Of a DNA stretch of 64,000 nt, positions 57,837-64,000 are shown one piece after another. The notes beneath the pieces are model-generated. The model did not search any database and had not been told where the DNA came from. It was given only the letters and a program-made list of their open reading frames with translations. Numbering within the stretch: position 1 is the stretch's first letter; each line of letters starts with the position of its first letter. Origin of the DNA: Actinophytocola sp036555685 (lineage in GTDB: Bacteria > Actinomycetota > Actinomycetes > Mycobacteriales > Pseudonocardiaceae); NCBI RefSeq assembly GCF_036555685.1, contig NZ_DATBKY010000004.1, forward strand, positions 1 through 64,000, written 5' to 3'. Made by a program: the position numbers and the translations under genes.

Positions 57837-60800
57837 ATGGCACGCCGCAAGGCACGCACGACCCGCGTCGACCCGGCCGCGTTCGACCAGCCGGGCGCCC
57901 AGGTCTTCGACAACGCGCTGAAGACGGAGATCGAGGACTCGTACCTGGAGTACGCGTACTCGGTCATCCACTCCCGCGCCCTGCCGGACGCACGCGACGG
58001 GCTCAAGCCGGTGCACCGACGGATCCTGTTCTCGATGAACGAGAACGGCTACCGGCCCACGCACGCGTACGTGAAGTCCTCCCGCGTGGTCGGCGACGTG
58101 ATGGGCCGCTACCACCCGCACGGCGACATGGCCATCTACGACGCGATGGTCCGCCTGGCACAGGACTTCTCGATGAACGCGCCGTTGATCGACGGGCACG
58201 GCAACTTCGGCAGCCCGGACGACGGCCCGGCCGCGTCGCGATACTGCGTCGTGGGCGACACCCGGATAAGGCTGGCCGACGGCTCGAGCCCGCGGATCGG
58301 TGACCTGGTGAACCTGCCGGCCGACGCCGAGGCGGACGCAGACTTCGAGGTCCTCGACAAGGACGGCAAGGCCGTCCGGGTCGAGAAGGTCTTCAACTCC
58401 GGCGTGCACCCGACGCTGCGGATCACCTCGAGGTCCGGCTTCGCGTTGCGTGGCAGCGAGAACCACCTGGTCCTCTGCCTGGCGGCACCGATGGGCGTGC
58501 CGCTGTTCCAGTGGCGGCGCCTGGACGAGCTGCGACCGGGCGAGGTCGTGTGCATCGCCCGCAACGTCGGCGCCGACGTCCGGCCGAGCGAAGCCGAACT
58601 GCTGGCCGGATCGCGCGCGCACGCCGCGGGTGGTCCGATCCCGGAACAGGTGTGGACCGGCGGCTGGGGGCTCAAGCGCGCCTACGCCACGGCCGCGTTC
58701 GGTGCCGACCTGCGGGGCCGGCACACGGCGGGGTCGGTCGAGCAGGCGGCGCAGCTCCAGGAGCTGCTGGCCGAGCTCGGCGTCGTAGCCGTGCGGCGCG
58801 ACCGCGTTCTCGAGGTGTCGCATGTGGACACGGTGCCGTACGTGCACGAGTACGCCGGGGTCGATCTGGCCCGCTGGACGACCGACCGCGCCCGGCTGAT
58901 CGACCGGATCACCGACGACGAGGTCCTCGCGACGATCCTGCCGATCATGGATTCCGGGTACCGGTTCGAAGAGATCGTCTCGGTGGACGCCGCCGAGCCA
59001 GCCGAGGTGTACTCGGTGCGCGTTCGTTCCGCGGATCACTCGTTCCTCGCCGGTGGATTCGTCAACCACAACACCGAGTCCCGGCTCTCGCCCGAGGCGA
59101 TGTTGCTGGTGGGGGAGCTGGGCGAGGACACGGTCGACTTCCGGCCCAACTATGACGGGTCGCTCGAGGAGCCGTCGGTCCTGCCGGCCGCCTTCCCGAA
59201 CCTGCTCGTCAACGGCACGTCGGGGATCGCGGTCGGGATGGCCACCAACATGATCCCGCACAACCTCGGCGAGGTCATCGGGGCCGCGCGGTGGCTCATC
59301 CACCATCCGAACGCGACACTCGACAAGCTCATGGAGTTCGTCCCCGGGCCCGACCTGCCCACCGGGGGCATGCTGCTCGGCCTCGACGAGGTGCGGCGCG
59401 CCTACGAGACCGGCCGCGGCGTCGTCCGCATGCGCGCCAAGGTCGAGATCGGCCCGCTGGAGGGCAGCCGCGGCCGGCAGGCCATCACCGTGGTCGAGCT
59501 GCCCTACGCGGTCGGGCCCGAGAAGATCATCGAGAAGATCACCGACGAGGTGACGAAGTCCAAGCGCCTCACCGGGATCGCGGACGTCAAGGACCTCACC
59601 GACGGCGAGAACGGCACGCGCCTGGTCATCGAGTGCAAGGTCGGCGTCAACCCGCAGGCGCTCCTGAGCGATCTCTACCGCCTGACGCCCATGGAGCAGT
59701 CCTTCGGCATCAACAACCTCGTCCTCGTCGACGGGCAGCCGCGGACGCTCGGCCTCAAGGCGCTGCTCGAGGTGTTCCTCCGGCACCGCTACGAGGTGGT
59801 CACCCGGCGCACGCGGTTCCGCCGCCGCAAGCGCGAGGAACGCCTGCACCTCGTCGAGGGCCTGCTGATCGCCCTGCTGGACATCGACAAGGTGATCCGG
59901 CTGATCCGCGCCAGCGAGAACGCCGCCGAGGCCAAGGCCGGCCTCATGAAGCGCTTCAAGCTCACCGAGATCCAGGCGACGTACATCCTGGACACTCCGC
60001 TTCGGAGGCTGACGAAGTACGACAAGCTGGAGCTGGAACAGGAGCAGGAGCGCCTCCGGGCCGAGATCGCCGAGCTCACCAGGATCCTCGAGAACGAGTC
60101 GGAGCTCAAGAAGGTCGTCGCGGGCGAGCTGGCCAAGATCGCCAAGGACCTCGCGGGCGAGCGGCGCACCGCGCTGATCGACGGCGACCTCAAGGAGGTG
60201 CTGGCCGCGTCCAAGCCGGCCGGGCCGCTCGAGGTCGCGGACGACCCGTGCCAGGTGCTGCTGTCCGCCACCGGGCTGGTGGCCCGCACCGCCGCCGAGT
60301 CCGAGGAGGCGACCGAGGCCCGCCGGCGCAGCGGCCGCGCCAAGCACGACGCGGTCGCCGCGCTCGTGCACACCACCGCGCGCGGGCAGATCCTCGTCAT
60401 CACCAGCCGGGGACGCGCGTTCAAGACCGACGTGCTGCCGCTGCCCGTGCTGCCCGAGCACGCCGGCACCGTGTCGCTCGGCGGTGGCATGGCGGCGAGC
60501 GAGCTCGTGCCGCTGGAGATGGGCGAGAAGGTCGTCGGCATCGCCCCGCTCGGCGAGCGCGCCGAGGGCTCGCCCGGCCTCGCGCTCGGCACCCGGCAGG
60601 GCGCGGTCAAGGTGTGCGCGCCGGACTGGCCGGTGCGCTCCGACGAGTTCGAGGTGATCGGGCTCAAGGAGGGCGACGAGGTCGTCGGCGCCACGTGGCT
60701 CACCGACGGGTCGGAGACGTGCGTGTTCATGTCGTCGGACTCCTCGCTGCTGCGGTTCGCGACCTCGCTGGTGCGCCCGCAGGGGCTCAAGGGCGGTGGC

Positions 60801-61151
60801 ATGGCCGGCATCAACCTGGCGGCCGGCGCGGAGGTCGTGTTCTTCGCCGCGCTCCGTACCGACGACGACGAGCACGGCGAGCCGATGGTCGTCACCGCCA
60901 CCGGGCAGAGCGTCAAGGTCACGCCGTTCGCGAAGTACCCGGGCAAGGGCCGCGCCACCGGTGGCGTCCGCTCGCAGCGATTCCTCAAGGGTGAGAACCG
61001 CCTCGTGCTGGGCTGGGTCGGGCCCCGTCCGGCGGGCGTCTCGCGCACCGGTTCCGCGGTCGAGCTCCCCGCGCCCGACGACCGCCGCGACGGCTCGGGT
61101 GTGGCGCATCCCGGACCGGACATGGTCGGCCGCCTGGTGGAACGCGGCTAG
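57837..61151 (+). CDS. parC: DNA topoisomerase IV-type subunit A (ParC) with intein
   Basis: A 1104-residue precursor that becomes about 828 residues after intein splicing. The N-terminal breakage-reunion domain has 'DGLKPVHRRILFSMNENGYR', 'VVGDVMGRYHPHGDMAIYDA' and Tyr136 (catalytic, AASRY). The intein starts at Cys137 and ends at Asn412; the second extein resumes at Thr413 with TESRLSPEAML. The C-terminus has GyrA/ParC beta-pinwheel blades ('GKGRATGGVRSQRFLKGENR') without a clear GyrA box, so the pair is more like topoisomerase IV than gyrase. The ATG is preceded by GAGGAA overlapping the parE stop. Confidence 0.92.
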   Translation: MARRKARTTRVDPAAFDQPGAQVFDNALKTEIEDSYLEYAYSVIHSRALPDARDGLKPVHRRILFSMNENGYRPTHAYVKSSRVVGDVMGRYHPHGDMAIYDAMVRLAQDFSMNAPLIDGHGNFGSPDDGPAASRYCVVGDTRIRLADGSSPRIGDLVNLPADAEADADFEVLDKDGKAVRVEKVFNSGVHPTLRITSRSGFALRGSENHLVLCLAAPMGVPLFQWRRLDELRPGEVVCIARNVGADVRPSEAELLAGSRAHAAGGPIPEQVWTGGWGLKRAYATAAFGADLRGRHTAGSVEQAAQLQELLAELGVVAVRRDRVLEVSHVDTVPYVHEYAGVDLARWTTDRARLIDRITDDEVLATILPIMDSGYRFEEIVSVDAAEPAEVYSVRVRSADHSFLAGGFVNHNTESRLSPEAMLLVGELGEDTVDFRPNYDGSLEEPSVLPAAFPNLLVNGTSGIAVGMATNMIPHNLGEVIGAARWLIHHPNATLDKLMEFVPGPDLPTGGMLLGLDEVRRAYETGRGVVRMRAKVEIGPLEGSRGRQAITVVELPYAVGPEKIIEKITDEVTKSKRLTGIADVKDLTDGENGTRLVIECKVGVNPQALLSDLYRLTPMEQSFGINNLVLVDGQPRTLGLKALLEVFLRHRYEVVTRRTRFRRRKREERLHLVEGLLIALLDIDKVIRLIRASENAAEAKAGLMKRFKLTEIQATYILDTPLRRLTKYDKLELEQEQERLRAEIAELTRILENESELKKVVAGELAKIAKDLAGERRTALIDGDLKEVLAASKPAGPLEVADDPCQVLLSATGLVARTAAESEEATEARRRSGRAKHDAVAALVHTTARGQILVITSRGRAFKTDVLPLPVLPEHAGTVSLGGGMAASELVPLEMGEKVVGIAPLGERAEGSPGLALGTRQGAVKVCAPDWPVRSDEFEVIGLKEGDEVVGATWLTDGSETCVFMSSDSSLLRFATSLVRPQGLKGGGMAGINLAAGAEVVFFAALRTDDDEHGEPMVVTATGQSVKVTPFAKYPGKGRATGGVRSQRFLKGENRLVLGWVGPRPAGVSRTGSAVELPAPDDRRDGSGVAHPGPDMVGRLVERG
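58245..59072 (+). other. Intein in ParC (276 residues) at the GyrA-a site
   Basis: The insertion follows the catalytic tyrosine codon (Tyr136), the same site as GyrA inteins in mycobacteria. Block A is CVVGDTRIRLADG (Cys1), block B is RGSENHLVLCL (His74), block F is VYSVRVRSADHSFLAGGF and block G is VNHN, with penultimate His and terminal Asn, followed by Thr as +1 residue. So all splicing residues are present. A central region of about 90 residues (GGWGLKRAYATAAFGADLRG, then 'LQELLAELGVVAVRR') looks like a shrunken homing endonuclease of the LAGLIDADG type with the catalytic motifs lost. Confidence 0.9.
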
Positions 61152-61588
61152 GCCCGCCAGCGTTCGCGGACCGGAGCGCCGCCGGACCACCGGGCCCAGC
61201 TCGCTTCGAGCAGGTCGATCTCGAACAGGGCCAGGTGGTCGGACAGCTGCGCGCCATCGGTCGCACCGGCGACGGCCTGTTCCCGCTCGTCCGGTGCGGT
61301 GATCTCCACGGCCGTGCCGCGCAGCGCGAACTCCTCGTCGTCCGGCGGCAGGACCGTGGTGTGCAGCGCCATCCGGGGATCGCGGCGCAGGTCGGCGAGC
61401 TTCGGTGAGTTCCGCCGGACCGCGACGAGCAGGCCGCGGCGGGCGCGGATCGGCGCGACCGGGTGGATGCGGGGGCTGCCGTCGGCCGCGGTCGTCGCGA
61501 GGTAGGCGTACCCGTGCCGCTCGGCGAGCAGGCGCCAGCCTCGCCAGGCGAGCTCGGGGGCGTGATCGGCGAAGTCCGGCCACCGCAT
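61148..61588 (-). CDS. Pyridoxamine 5'-phosphate oxidase-family protein
   Basis: A 146-residue split beta-barrel protein: 'RHGYAYLATTAADGSPRIHP', then VAPIRARRGLLVAVRR and 'LALFEIDLLEASWARWSGG'. It should bind FMN, F420 or heme-like cofactors; the substrate is unknown. Its 3' end overlaps the parC end by 4 bases, convergently. Confidence 0.78.
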   Translation of the reverse strand: MRWPDFADHAPELAWRGWRLLAERHGYAYLATTAADGSPRIHPVAPIRARRGLLVAVRRNSPKLADLRRDPRMALHTTVLPPDDEEFALRGTAVEITAPDEREQAVAGATDGAQLSDHLALFEIDLLEASWARWSGGAPVRERWRA

Positions 61589-61629
61589 GGCGTCAACGTA
61601 CGCCCGGCACGGGGTCGTACGGTGGCCCG

Positions 61630-62421
61630 ATGGACGAGAACGACCCCGTCAGAACGCTCGCCGATCACTACTCCGGCACGGCGGCCGCCTACGAGCGCGA
61701 GTGGGCGGGGGTGCTGTACCCGGTGACCCTGCGGCTGCTGGACCGGCTGCCGCTCGCCGCCGCGGGGCGGGTCCTCGACCTCGGCACCGGGGTGGGCACG
61801 CTGCTGCCCGACCTGCGCCGCGACGCTCCGGACGCGACGGTCGTCGGCGCGGACCGGGCGATCGGCATGCTGCGCCGCGCACCGCGGGAGTTCCCGCGCG
61901 CGGTGGCGGACGCCGCCCGGCTGCCCTTCGCGGATGGCGTGTTCGACGTCGCCGTGCTCGCGTTCATGCTCTTCCACCTGCCCGACCCGGCCGCGGGTGT
62001 GCGGGAGGTGCGCCGCGTCGTGCGCGCCGGCGGCACGGTCGGCGTCGCGGTGTGGGGGCAGGAGCGGCCGGTGCGCGCCGTGGAGATCTGGCACGAGGAG
62101 CTCGACCGGGCCGGCGCGCCGCAGGACGACGCCCGCGTCAACATGCACGTCGTGCTGAACACGCCCGAGAAGCTGGCTGACGTCTTCACCGCGGCCGGCT
62201 TCGCGCACGTCGACGTGGGGCCCGTGCCGTGGTCGCTCGAGCCCGACTTCGAGCGGTTCGTGGAGCACAACGCCAACTGCTCCCGCGGCGCCCGCCGGCT
62301 GGCGCGGCTCGCCCCGGACGCGCAGCGGGAGTTCCTGCGGACCGTGCGCGCGCGGCTGTCCGGTCTGGACACCTCCGCGTTCACAGATGGGCGCACAGTT
62401 CTGGCAGGTATTGCCCGCTGA
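61630..62421 (+). CDS. Class I SAM-dependent methyltransferase
   Basis: A 263-residue protein. AdoMet binding: RVLDLGTGVGTLLPDL (motif I), VVGADRAIGML (acidic end of strand 2) and FDVAVLAFMLFHLPDPAAGV (motif IV), followed by VVRAGGTVGVAVWG. It is a small-molecule methyltransferase of the UbiE/YcgJ type. The substrate is unknown. It is divergent from the PPOX-type gene across 41 bases. Confidence 0.85.
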   Translation: MDENDPVRTLADHYSGTAAAYEREWAGVLYPVTLRLLDRLPLAAAGRVLDLGTGVGTLLPDLRRDAPDATVVGADRAIGMLRRAPREFPRAVADAARLPFADGVFDVAVLAFMLFHLPDPAAGVREVRRVVRAGGTVGVAVWGQERPVRAVEIWHEELDRAGAPQDDARVNMHVVLNTPEKLADVFTAAGFAHVDVGPVPWSLEPDFERFVEHNANCSRGARRLARLAPDAQREFLRTVRARLSGLDTSAFTDGRTVLAGIAR

Positions 62422-62489
62422 ACGGCGGTTGACGGGCGCCACCACGCCCCGCCAAGGTATGGGCCAGCCTACTTACCGGGGAGTAGCAA

Positions 62490-64000
62490 ATGGGGCGCAA
62501 ACGCTGGTCCGGGCTGGTCGCCGCGGTTCTCGTGGCCGGGTTGGTGACGATTCCGGGCCCGGCGGAGGCCGCGCCGGACGTGAACAACCTGAACGGCGCG
62601 TGCGTGGCGCTCAAGGCGCCGAACGGCAAGTTCGTGATGCGCAACGTGCTCGGCGGCTACCAGGCGACGGCGTCCGGCCCGGAGCAGCCGTTCCGCCTGC
62701 AGCGCACCGGCCAGGCGAGCTACCTGTTCTTCGGTACCGGCAGGGACTTCCTGTCCACCGGGCTCGGCACGCTGGGCGTGCTGAAGTCGGCCGCGGCGGG
62801 CCCGCAGTCGGACTGGAAGCTGACCCCGTCCGGCGAGACGGTGACGATCAGCTCGCCGGCGTCCGGGCAGCAGCTCGCCGTCGACCCGATCTTCACGATC
62901 CTCGCGATGCGGGGCAGCGGCACGAAGTTCACGCTCGTCGAGACCACCGGGTGCGCCACCGCACCCGAGGCCGACATCGACATCCAGGGCACGCCGTTCA
63001 CCGGCACGACGCCTGACGGCGAGGTCCGCGGCATCGTCGACCTGCACAACCACCTGACGGCGTTCGAGTTCATGGGCGGCAACGTCCACTGTGGAAAGCC
63101 GTGGAGCCGGTACGGGATCACCGACGCGCTCGTCGACTGCCCCGACCACGAGCCGAACGGCCTGGGCGCGTGGCTGGAGAACGTCGTGTCCGGTGCGTAC
63201 CCGGGCCTGACCCACGACACGAAGGGCTGGCCCACGTTCAAGGACTGGCCGAAGTGGAACTCGCTCACCCACGAGGCGCAGTACTACAAGTGGCTGGAGC
63301 GCGCGTGGCGCGGCGGCCTGCGGATCTACACGAACCTGTTCGTGAACAACGCCGCGCTGTGCGAGATCTACCCGCTCAAGCACAACTCGTGCAACGACAT
63401 GGACCAGGTCCGGATCCAGTCGCAGGCGATCCACGAGCTGCAGGACTTCATCGACGACCAGAACGGCGGGCCCGGCAAGGGCTGGTTCCGGATCGTCACC
63501 GACGAGGCACAGGCGCGCTCGGTGATCGAGCAGGGCAAGCTAGCGGTGGTGCTGGGCGTCGAGGTGTCGCAGCCGTTCAACTGCGGGATCAAGCAGAACG
63601 TGCCGCAGTGCACGAAGGCGGGCATCGACGCCGGGCTGGACGAGCTGTACGGCATGGGCGTGCGGCGGATGTTCGTCTGCCACAAGTTCGACAACGCGCT
63701 GTGCGGCGTGCGGTTCGACGAGGAGACCAAGGGCGCCGTCGTCAACGCCGGGAACTTCTACATGACGGGCCGCTTCTGGGAGGCGGAGACCTGTACGACG
63801 CCGTACCACGACAACACGATCGCCTTCGAGGCCGATGACCTGGCCGGCCCGCTGAAGGCGCTGCTGCCGCCGGACGTCACGCTGCCGATCTACCCGGCGG
63901 CCCCGCACTGCAACATCCACGGGCTGACCGACCTGGGCGGCTACGCGATCCAGGGCATGATGGCGCGGCACATGATGATCGACGTCGACCACATGGGTGT
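62490..64000 (+). CDS. Secreted M19-like peptidase/amidohydrolase with beta-trefoil-like N-domain (3' end outside window)
   Basis: The frame is open to the window end (503 codons). It starts with a signal peptide (MGRKRWSGLVAAVLVAGLVT) and GGGGAG before the ATG. Residues about 35-150 have repeated short strand units (CVALKAPNGKFVMRNV, FRLQRTGQASYLFFGTG, DFLSTGLGTLGVLKS), like a fascin-type beta-trefoil. The second part opens with GIVDLHNHLTAFEFMGG, a metal-binding amidohydrolase start. The last visible residues MMIDVDHMG fit the M19 membrane dipeptidase pattern D-x-D/S-H. It should be exported; the substrate is unknown. Confidence 0.75.
   Translation, partial: MGRKRWSGLVAAVLVAGLVTIPGPAEAAPDVNNLNGACVALKAPNGKFVMRNVLGGYQATASGPEQPFRLQRTGQASYLFFGTGRDFLSTGLGTLGVLKSAAAGPQSDWKLTPSGETVTISSPASGQQLAVDPIFTILAMRGSGTKFTLVETTGCATAPEADIDIQGTPFTGTTPDGEVRGIVDLHNHLTAFEFMGGNVHCGKPWSRYGITDALVDCPDHEPNGLGAWLENVVSGAYPGLTHDTKGWPTFKDWPKWNSLTHEAQYYKWLERAWRGGLRIYTNLFVNNAALCEIYPLKHNSCNDMDQVRIQSQAIHELQDFIDDQNGGPGKGWFRIVTDEAQARSVIEQGKLAVVLGVEVSQPFNCGIKQNVPQCTKAGIDAGLDELYGMGVRRMFVCHKFDNALCGVRFDEETKGAVVNAGNFYMTGRFWEAETCTTPYHDNTIAFEADDLAGPLKALLPPDVTLPIYPAAPHCNIHGLTDLGGYAIQGMMARHMMIDVDHMG

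Noticed and set aside
57696..61583. A 1295-codon open frame antisense to parE-parC
   Set aside because: It is rich in Arg, Gly, Val and His with no family pattern, has the codon-position composition of an antisense shadow, and lies entirely opposite well-supported genes.
1..64000. Prophage, integrative element or biosynthetic cluster
   Set aside because: No integrase, transposase, phage structural, polyketide synthase or peptide synthetase gene was seen, and gene density and composition are even.
1..64000. tRNA or rRNA genes
   Set aside because: I found no cloverleaf with a GGTTCGAATCC-type T arm or rRNA-like tract; short ncRNAs cannot be excluded by eye.

Overview
The window is high-GC DNA with dense, mostly non-overlapping genes, many GTG and TTG starts and GTGA stop/start overlaps. 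The gene families point to an actinobacterium: an EthR/EthA pair, a Ddn-like deazaflavin enzyme, a TreX/Y/Z trehalose route, an actinobacterial-type SOS box, UdgX, and a GyrA-site intein. A member of the Pseudonocardiales (Amycolatopsis-like) is my best guess, but this is inference. I saw no rRNA, tRNA, CRISPR array, insertion sequence or prophage. It reads as ordinary chromosome with a few decayed genes.

Layout. 1-3.7 kb: the end of a degenerate EAL protein, a LuxR-type regulator, a secreted C39-like protein and small enzymes. 3.7-8.3 kb: a LacI regulator followed by a GH39-GH13 glycosidase operon, with tandem LacI-type operators in front of the GH39 gene. 8.4-12.6 kb: an ABC-transporter remnant, a Clp-N protein with a leaderless-looking promoter, and an OmpR-type two-component system plus a PepSY protein that share an operator motif. 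12.6-19.5 kb: small enzymes and regulators, a secreted S1 protease, an epoxide hydrolase, and dinB whose start lies inside an SOS box. 19.6-26.6 kb: a sodium/solute symporter cluster, the uracil-DNA glycosylase UdgX, a FUSC protein and small genes. 26.8-35.4 kb: the alpha-glucan to trehalose operon (malQ, glgX/treX, treY, treZ). 35.5-39.8 kb: a phospholipase D-like protein, an SGNH hydrolase, a YbdK-type ligase and small genes.

39.9-46.3 kb holds four co-directional genes: a HerA-type ATPase, SbcD (Mre11), SbcC (Rad50) and a protein with NurA-like motifs. This is the gene content of the archaeal DNA end-resection operon and is the most interesting system here. 46.3-55.2 kb: an aldo/keto reductase, a disrupted methyltransferase, a TetR/membrane-protein pair, ethR-ethA with a hydrolase, and HAD and SDR genes. 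55.2-55.5 kb: a decayed RNA-repair (Pnkp-like) ligase fragment. 55.8-61.2 kb: topoisomerase IV-type parE-parC, with a 276-residue intein at the catalytic tyrosine of ParC. The window ends with a PPOX-type protein, a methyltransferase and a truncated secreted M19-like peptidase.

Functionally, DNA maintenance is over-represented: DinB, UdgX, HerA-SbcDC-NurA and topoisomerase IV. Carbohydrate metabolism comes second: a regulated glycosidase operon and the full glucan-to-trehalose set. Several regulators have their likely operators visible as palindromes or direct repeats.
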